Under the pieces are notes generated by a model, which was not told the DNA's origin, made no database searches, and worked only from the letters and a program-made list of their open reading frames with translations. This document shows positions 43,543 to 48,368 of a DNA stretch of 48,368 nucleotides, in pieces. Every line of letters begins with the position of its first letter. Positions within the stretch are counted from its first letter, which is position 1. The translations under genes were made by a program, and so were the position numbers. The DNA lies in contig JAHDGF010000036.1 in NCBI GenBank assembly GCA_020627785.1, positions 1 to 48,368 on the forward strand. The letters are read 5' to 3'. This stretch comes from Saprospiraceae bacterium (GTDB lineage: Bacteria; Bacteroidota; Bacteroidia; Chitinophagales; Saprospiraceae).

Positions 43543-44229
43543 ATGAACAAAACTTCTATAAAATTACTTTGGGCCTTTGTCTGTTTCTTAACTTTTGGAT
43601 CGCTTCAAGCCCAAGAAATAAATAAAGATACCTTTCAGTTTGCAGCTGGGATTGATGCCACTTTTATCAATAATTTCTTACCCTTCGATAATACCATTGG
43701 AAGGCGTGGAGATTTCTTACTTCATGTCATGAAGCACAGGGAAAATGATAAATTTACCAGGCATGCTTTTGATATAGATATTTTCGGAACTTTTGAGAAC
43801 AATCAAAGTGATATAGATAGAGATGATGCTCGTTTTAATGTAGACTATAAAATCAGTAGAGGAAAGCGCAAACGGGTTTTTAAAAATGGATACATTCGAT
43901 ATGGTACTGAATTACATTTGAGTTATTTTCTAAATCAACGAAATGTACTTGATTCCAACGATGAAGAAGGCATAAGTTTTAACTCTAATCTCGATCAAAG
44001 CATTGAGGCCTTACTCGGCCCTTTTCTCGGATTGGAATTTCGGATATCTCCACGCGTAAGTATTTATACAGAGGCTGGATTTTATTTATCTGCGAGCTAT
44101 TCGGTTGATAGTTTTCGATCAGAATTTACACCGGAGTTAAATTTTACAGATACCACCATTCGTGTACAAGATGTTTTTGATTTACCTGGGTCTATAATTT
44201 TATTTTATTATTTCAATAAAAACAAGTAG
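43543..44229 (+). CDS. Outer-membrane-barrel-like protein
   Basis: Start at ATG 43543 (MNKTSIKLLWAFVCFLTFGSLQAQ), one codon after an unlikely TTG. 228 residues with a signal peptide and strands such as 'FQFAAGIDATFINNFLPF', 'AFDIDIFGTFENN', 'NGYIRYGTELHLSYFL', 'LLGPFLGLEFRISPRVSIYTEAGFYLSASY' and final 'SIILFYYFNK', fitting a barrel of 8-10 strands. Function unknown. Its TAG is directly followed by the ATG of the peroxidase gene with no gap, so the two are translationally linked. Confidence 0.85.
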   Translation: MNKTSIKLLWAFVCFLTFGSLQAQEINKDTFQFAAGIDATFINNFLPFDNTIGRRGDFLLHVMKHRENDKFTRHAFDIDIFGTFENNQSDIDRDDARFNVDYKISRGKRKRVFKNGYIRYGTELHLSYFLNQRNVLDSNDEEGISFNSNLDQSIEALLGPFLGLEFRISPRVSIYTEAGFYLSASYSVDSFRSEFTPELNFTDTTIRVQDVFDLPGSIILFYYFNKNK

Positions 44230-45252
44230 ATGTTACGAGTACTATTTTTATTAATGCTGACTTTTCTTGTTTACGCTTGCGCAAATGATTTTCCAGAAAG
44301 TTCAAACAAGGCTGAATTAGAATTAGAAGTGTACGACTACTTTGAAGAAGAAATACCTTTTTCTGGTTTTGCTCAATTTGGATCAGCTCCTAAAATTGAT
44401 GAATATGCAGCTTTAGGGCGATTGCTTTTTTACGATAATCGATTGTCATTAAACAACTCTATTGCTTGTGCCAATTGTCATGTACAATCTAAGGCCTTTG
44501 CAGATGGCTTAGACTTTAGTCCAGGATTGGAAAATTATAAAACTTCAAGAAACTCGATGGCCTTGGTTAACGTCGGTTATCATGTGTCCACTTTTTGGGA
44601 AGGTCACAATGGTGATGTTCAGAATCATATTTTAGACCCAATCTCTAACCACATTGAGATGGGAATGAGAAGCACAGAAGAATTGGTTACAAAGTTGAAA
44701 GGCATCGAAGAATACGTCCGTCTTTTTGATGAAGTTACTGGAGAAGAGATAACAGAGGAGCGCGTAGAACATATGTTGTCCACTTTCGTCAAATCTATGA
44801 TCTCTTATAATTCAAAATATGACAAAGGGGTAGATATTAATTTCATCAATTTTTCCATTGATGAACTAAGGGGTAAAGATCTATTTTTCGGCGACGCTAA
44901 ATGTGCTAGCTGTCATCAAGGTGATCATATGGCTGCTTCATGGAGACGATCTGCCAACATTGGTCTAGACATGGATTATGAAGATGAAGGAGCAGGTAAT
45001 GGGAAGTTTAAGATTCCAAGTCTGAGAAATATTGCTGAGACTGCTCCATACATGCACGATGGTAGATTTGAGACACTAGAGGAAGTTGTGGAGCATTATA
45101 ATAGTGGTGTTCAAGACCATCCAGAATTGGACTGGGTCCTCGGTGGCGATCTAGGCTTAGACGAACATGATAAAAGTGATCTGGTCGCCTTTCTAAAAAC
45201 ATTGACGGATCATGAATTTATGTCAGACCCTAAATTTTCAAATCCTTTTTAA
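44230..45252 (+). CDS. Di-haem cytochrome c peroxidase (CcpA/MauG family), lipoprotein-like
   Basis: A 340-residue protein with a lipobox-like 'FLVYAC' (C17). Two c-type haem motifs, C80-x-x-C-H84 ('ACANCH') and C225-x-x-C-H229 ('KCASCH'), place it in the bacterial di-haem peroxidase/MauG family, as do 'LGRLLFYDNRLS', 'FADG', 'SRNSMALVN' and 'IPSLRNIAETAPYMHDGRFETLEEVVEHYN'. It reduces H2O2 with periplasmic electron donors or, in MauG-like members, oxidises a protein or organic substrate. It probably acts in the periplasm, anchored to a membrane. It follows the barrel gene without a gap and is convergent, by 6 bp, with the SGNH gene. Confidence 0.95.
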   Translation: MLRVLFLLMLTFLVYACANDFPESSNKAELELEVYDYFEEEIPFSGFAQFGSAPKIDEYAALGRLLFYDNRLSLNNSIACANCHVQSKAFADGLDFSPGLENYKTSRNSMALVNVGYHVSTFWEGHNGDVQNHILDPISNHIEMGMRSTEELVTKLKGIEEYVRLFDEVTGEEITEERVEHMLSTFVKSMISYNSKYDKGVDINFINFSIDELRGKDLFFGDAKCASCHQGDHMAASWRRSANIGLDMDYEDEGAGNGKFKIPSLRNIAETAPYMHDGRFETLEEVVEHYNSGVQDHPELDWVLGGDLGLDEHDKSDLVAFLKTLTDHEFMSDPKFSNPF

Positions 45253-45258
45253 CTCATA

Positions 45259-45978
45259 TTATTTAGATAACATCGTTCTGACAACAGGAAGTATCTCATC
45301 TACCCAAAGACCATATTGAAATCCACTTGGATGAAGTCCATCGCTCGCCAGTGCTTGGTTGTCACCTTCAAGCATCCGTGATATCTCTGTAATATTTATA
45401 AAGGGTAGGCCGAGAGCTTCGCTTCGAGTTCGCAGATATTCATTATACGCATCTAATTCTTCTGCGATGGTTTCTGCATTGTTAGCACCAAAAGGAGTTA
45501 CACCATAATCTGGAATGGAAACGATAAATACACGATCCTTATTTCCTCCAGCCAATTCTATTGACTTTTCAATCAGCTCCTCCAATTGACTTTCAAAAAC
45601 TCCAAAGTCTTGGTTCTGAAATTGATTATTAACACCAATAAGAAGGGACACCAAATCATGCGTGCTAGGACCCTCCGATTCAATGGCTTGCAATAGATTT
45701 CCAGTGGTCCAACCAGTCTGAGCGATGATGTTGACTTCCGATATCTTATTAACTTCATTCATTAATCGCTCCGCCAATTGATTGGGCCAACGTTCATTGA
45801 TAGGCACACTCTGACCAATCGTATAAGAATCACCTAAGGCCAAAAATCGATGCTCTGAAACTTCAATGTTATTTTCTAAGGCAATCTCAATTGGATTTGG
45901 TTCGAGCGTGTTCATAGAACAAGAGGCCAAGAACGAGCAGAGTAAAATAAGGTAATGTTTCAAACTTAAATTTTTCAT
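45259..45978 (-). CDS. SGNH/GDSL-family hydrolase, lipoprotein
   Basis: Start at ATG 45978 (MKNLSLKHYLILLCSFLASC), because it places the lipobox 'FLASC' (C20) correctly; the longer frame to 46005 adds nine residues before it. 239 residues. Block I 'FLALGDSYTIGQ' (Ser51), block II Gly in 'QTGWTTGNL' (G93), block III 'IGVNNQF' (N117/N118) and block V 'SDGLHPSG' (Asp213, His216) make a complete SGNH catalytic set. It is an esterase or lipase-like enzyme of the TesA/arylesterase group acting outside the cytoplasm; the substrate is unknown. Confidence 0.94.
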   Translation of the reverse strand: MKNLSLKHYLILLCSFLASCSMNTLEPNPIEIALENNIEVSEHRFLALGDSYTIGQSVPINERWPNQLAERLMNEVNKISEVNIIAQTGWTTGNLLQAIESEGPSTHDLVSLLIGVNNQFQNQDFGVFESQLEELIEKSIELAGGNKDRVFIVSIPDYGVTPFGANNAETIAEELDAYNEYLRTRSEALGLPFINITEISRMLEGDNQALASDGLHPSGFQYGLWVDEILPVVRTMLSK

Positions 45979-46068
45979 AAGTATTTTTAAAAAGGAGAAA
46001 ACCATCCTAGCGAACAGTTTCCTCGCTTACTTTTCAATCTTAATTTCTAACAAAAAACCAATGCATTT

Positions 46069-46524
46069 CTATTCTTCAATTTTAGCATCAATGGCATCAT
46101 TGCCAGACCATTGCTCCATCACTTCAGGGGCTGGTCTAGCATTAATCCCTTCACCGTATACGGTTGCCGCCCCATGGGTGTAAAATGCTTCCCAATCAAC
46201 TCCTTGTGGATCAGTAATCCATGACTTTTGACTTTTAGAATAACAGCAAGTACATTCTCCCTCCTCAAATATTTCTCCTTTAGCTGACTCCATATTTTGA
46301 TAAACTTCACTCAGCGCTTCTTTACTATCCACTTGAATTCCAAGATGCTCAATTCCTAATGCTTCATGACCAGAAGAAATCGCAAAATTGATTTTCGGAT
46401 CTTCAAGCATCCATTTAGCATAGTCTGATTTACTGACCGTCGGTTGCGTATTAAATAGTGAATTATAGAAGGCCACACTTTCTTCGATGTTTTTAACCCT
46501 AACATGAACATGGAACGTTTTCAT
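46069..46524 (-). CDS. arsI: ArsI-type glyoxalase-fold protein (C-As lyase / CadI family)
   Basis: Start at ATG 46524 (MKTFHVHVRVKNIEES), 151 residues; a longer in-frame start at 46593 is not family-like. It is a vicinal-oxygen-chelate fold protein with metal ligands in the expected places (His5, His60, Glu112 in 'VDWEAFYT') and the conserved Cys pair 'ECTCCYSKSQKSWITDPQG' (C93, C94). This matches ArsI, the Fe(II)-dependent C-As lyase that demethylates trivalent methylarsenicals, and the related CadI. The neighbouring sigZ gene starts a two-gene unit with it. I cannot tell from sequence alone whether it acts on organoarsenicals or on cadmium stress. Confidence 0.88.
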   Translation of the reverse strand: MKTFHVHVRVKNIEESVAFYNSLFNTQPTVSKSDYAKWMLEDPKINFAISSGHEALGIEHLGIQVDSKEALSEVYQNMESAKGEIFEEGECTCCYSKSQKSWITDPQGVDWEAFYTHGAATVYGEGINARPAPEVMEQWSGNDAIDAKIEE

Positions 46525-46596
46525 TTTTCTGTCTTTTAAATGTTTTAAATAATATTCATCCCCAAGACTGTGCATAGGACTAAAAAGACGCAAAAT

Positions 46597-47169
46597 TTAG
46601 CATTTATTTTTTAACTGTTTGATAGCTAGATAGTTATCTTTTAAGCTGGCCGTAATTGGAATACCATTTTTATCTAATTCTAAATGAAAACAAGTCATAA
46701 TCTCCTCCTTTAATAGTTTTCTGGCTCTTTGAATTCTAGTTTTAGTGGCACTAATGCCTAAATCAAGAAAGTCTGCAATTTCTTTTTGAGGAATCCCATC
46801 TATGTCTGCCATCTTAAGAGGAATCGAATATTTTTCTGGCAATAAAGAAATGAGTGGTTTTAAAACCTCTGATATTTCTGTTAGGCTCTTGGACTCCGAT
46901 TCATTTTGGTCAATGGTGAATTCTTTGGTATTCTTCTTTTCTTTCTTGATGAGATCAATGGCTACATTGTTTGAAATTTGATAAAGCCACGAGTTTAGAT
47001 TATTGATGCTATTTCCAGAACAACATGATTTGTATATCTTCAATAGGACCTCCTGCGTTGCCTCTTCAGCTAGTCCTTTATTTTTATACTTTGACCCAAT
47101 GTAAGCTTGGAGTCTTTCCTTGTGTTCAAGCCAAATCTCCCATACTTGGTTATACTTTGTAATTTCCAT
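46597..47169 (-). CDS. sigZ: SigZ-like ECF RNA polymerase sigma factor
   Basis: A 190-residue sigma factor. Region 2: 'RLQAYIGSKYKNKGLAEEATQEVLLKIYKS' and 'NLNSWLYQISNNVAIDLIKK'; region 4: 'LLPEKYSIPLKMADIDGIPQKEIADFLDLGISATKTRIQRARKLLKE'. The C-terminal extension 'MTCFHLELDKNGIPI' with a final Cys (C190) is typical of the SigZ group. It carries four Cys (C49, C50, C160, C190). No anti-sigma gene is adjacent; the next gene, 72 bp downstream, is the arsI-like gene. This suggests the factor itself or its C-terminus reads the signal, which is inference. Confidence 0.92.
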   Translation of the reverse strand: MEITKYNQVWEIWLEHKERLQAYIGSKYKNKGLAEEATQEVLLKIYKSCCSGNSINNLNSWLYQISNNVAIDLIKKEKKNTKEFTIDQNESESKSLTEISEVLKPLISLLPEKYSIPLKMADIDGIPQKEIADFLDLGISATKTRIQRARKLLKEEIMTCFHLELDKNGIPITASLKDNYLAIKQLKNKC

Positions 47170-47260
47170 TGTCCAGAGATAGTTATAATTTTATTCTCTA
47201 AGTTAACCTACGTGTGTATGACTTTGTTCGGATTTTCAATAATGAATTTATAGAATATAA

Positions 47261-47944
47261 TCATTGATTCTTTTCTCGGTATTCTTTCATCGCTTTTTCA
47301 AAATCCTTGATCGTTCCTCTTCTTCCGAATCTATATAAGAAACGATAGAGTAGGCCTGGCCCTTTTCTCGCTCTTTCTTCCTCTGACACTCTAGCTCTCG
47401 GATGATCAATGAACTGCCAGATTCCTTTCTTCGTTGCAAAAGCTTCTCTATAGAAAAATATACTATCGAGATGTTTTGGATTTTTATATCCATAATGATC
47501 TGGAGCAACAATTCTTACTGGTGCATCATGCTCTATGGTCAATGGCTTTCCATTTAAAGAATCAGCCAACAATACATTTGGCTTGAGCAAATCTTCCAAT
47601 GGTAAGCTAGTCACGAAACCATCCTGCGTTTTCATGACGACAAAATCTAGTGGCTCAGTTAATTTTGGTTCTATCAATTGTTCATACAAATCACTGAATT
47701 TCCATCCACTCCAGTTTAATCCCAATTTACTCCACGTAGTAACACAATGAAAGTCAGAAGTCTGTTCGATGCGCGGAAGCATCTTTAGTTCTTCACCAAT
47801 CTTAAATTCTTGAAAATCACCACCGATGGTGATTTTGATTTCATCAATAACCTTTGGGAAACGGTTAGCATATTGCGGCAATCCAAATCGCGGAAAAATT
47901 TCTGAGGCTTTTTGCCCTGGCGGAAGTGCTGGCTTTTCAGACAT
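47261..47944 (-). CDS. Sulfite-oxidase-like molybdenum-cofactor oxidoreductase (YuiH-like)
   Basis: Start at ATG 47944 (MSEKPALPPGQKASEIFPRF), 227 residues, the usual length for this cytoplasmic group. The open frame continues upstream to 48127, but those 61 residues are translated repeat and not protein-like. The catalytic domain shows 'DFHCVTTWSKLGLNWSGWKF' with Cys67 as the Mo ligand, 'VRIVAPDHYGYKNPKHLDSI' and a Lys/Arg-rich C-terminus. No Tat signal and no dimerisation domain are present, so it is not a periplasmic MsrP or a full sulfite oxidase. Physiological substrate unknown. The insertion of repeats begins about 100 bp upstream of its start. Confidence 0.92.
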   Translation of the reverse strand: MSEKPALPPGQKASEIFPRFGLPQYANRFPKVIDEIKITIGGDFQEFKIGEELKMLPRIEQTSDFHCVTTWSKLGLNWSGWKFSDLYEQLIEPKLTEPLDFVVMKTQDGFVTSLPLEDLLKPNVLLADSLNGKPLTIEHDAPVRIVAPDHYGYKNPKHLDSIFFYREAFATKKGIWQFIDHPRARVSEEERARKGPGLLYRFLYRFGRRGTIKDFEKAMKEYREKNQ

Positions 47945-48043
47945 AAAGTTGGGATTTGAATTATAAACATGGGTTAGTCTAATTGGTTGAATCCGTTTGC
48001 TTTTATTTTTTATTAATTGGGAAAAGGATGGTAGGATATTTTT

Positions 48044-48290
48044 AGAACAGGATGCTAGGATTTTTCGAGGATGGACAGGATTTATTTCTCTTACTAAAGA
48101 AGGACTTTCTTTTCTTTTGAAATGCATACTCGATTAATCCTGTCTGTCTCGCTCGTCGAGACAAGTCCTTAATAATCCTGATATCCTGTTCAAAAAACTT
48201 CTTGGAACAGGATACTAGGATATTTTTAGAACAGGATGCTAGGATTTTTCGAGGATGGACAGGATTTGTTTCTTTTACTAAAAGAGGACT
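48044..48290 (-). repeat. Inverted composite repeat block (AGGAT/ACAGG units)
   Basis: Two near-identical units starting AGAACAGGATGCTAGGAT (48044 and 48228) continue through GAGGATGGACAGGATTT, with between them a TGTCTCG-CTCGT-CGAGACA hairpin (48145-48163). This is the reverse complement of the ATCCTG/hairpin blocks at 73-120, 318-431 and 9613-9901. Confidence 0.85.
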
Positions 48291-48294
48291 TCCC

Positions 48295-48366
48295 TCCTTT
48301 CTCACCAGCACGAGGCGAGGCATTTCCGTCAACGGCTTGGGTCGCAGACCCATGGAAGCAGGGACT
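48295..48366 (-). repeat. Multi-hairpin repeat, copy D (inverted)
   Basis: Reverse-complement copy of the 74-nt element. Stems kept: CTCACC/GGCGAG (48301-48306, 48314-48319), GGGTC-GCA-GACCC (48339-48351), TTCCGT/ATGGAA (48324-48329, 48352-48357, one G-T). The closing GGACT arm has diverged. Confidence 0.85.
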
Positions 48367-48368
48367 AG

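Overview
The window looks like a chromosomal piece of a Bacteroidota (Bacteroidetes) bacterium, probably a marine or environmental Saprospiria/Lewinella-like lineage; the family-level guess is weak. The evidence is: type IX secretion signals of both kinds (a short 'FPNPAKDQ...' type A tail on the 28-30.4 kb gene, an 'NPVTDQL' tail on the 35.8-37.3 kb gene, and a CHU_C-like 'IPNVFTPDEEMNNDYFKI' type B tail on the 37.5-39.2 kb gene); MopE-like 'DNDGDG...DCDD' motifs; many large secreted repeat proteins; SusD-free ECF sigma circuits; low GC; few Shine-Dalgarno sites; and several TAnnTTTG promoter boxes of the Bacteroidota type. No rRNA, tRNA, CRISPR array, transposase or integrase was recognised.

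Layout. 1-1150: non-coding repeat field with a 74-nt multi-hairpin element (three copies), ATCCTG/AGGAT-rich spacer repeats and a ~175-bp tandem repeat carrying a perfect 13-bp hairpin. 1.15-8.8 kb, leftward genes: FG-GAP protein, ten-Asp-box sortilin-like propeller protein, a PAS histidine kinase split by an in-frame TAA, and a secreted unknown. 8.9-14.4 kb: HAD phosphatase, repeat patch, GNAT acetyltransferase, a sodium:solute symporter with a flavin-dependent monooxygenase, and two small lipoproteins. 14.6-19.4 kb, rightward: a large repeat surface protein, an NTF2-like remnant, then an AT-rich TPR gene followed by a small PD-(D/E)XK-like nuclease candidate. 19.4-23.8 kb: LysR regulator, a long intergenic region with dyads and a 44-codon ORF, a Crp/Fnr regulator with an alpha/beta hydrolase, a LytTR remnant and a conserved unknown. 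24-31.5 kb: secreted protein with a clear terminator, tandem duplicated AraC regulators, an outer-membrane barrel, a membrane protein, a leucine-rich T9SS protein and a WG-repeat lipoprotein.

31.8-37.4 kb is the most system-like part: a tightly coupled four-gene operon (surface lipoprotein, ECF sigma factor, a single polypeptide joining an anti-sigma-like N-terminus, one inner-membrane helix, a ~255-residue linker and an outer-membrane-barrel-like domain, and a T9SS cargo protein) ending in a strong terminator. I read it as a possible envelope-spanning signalling unit; this is inference.

37.4-48.4 kb: Cys-rich 31-residue repeat T9SS type B protein, YD-like secreted protein, a ~370-nt hairpin-rich non-coding stretch ending in a terminator, a 937-residue WG protein, a barrel protein with a di-haem peroxidase, an SGNH hydrolase, a sigZ-arsI organoarsenical/metal response pair, and a sulfite-oxidase-like molybdoenzyme whose upstream region has been invaded by an inverted copy of the repeats found at the left end.
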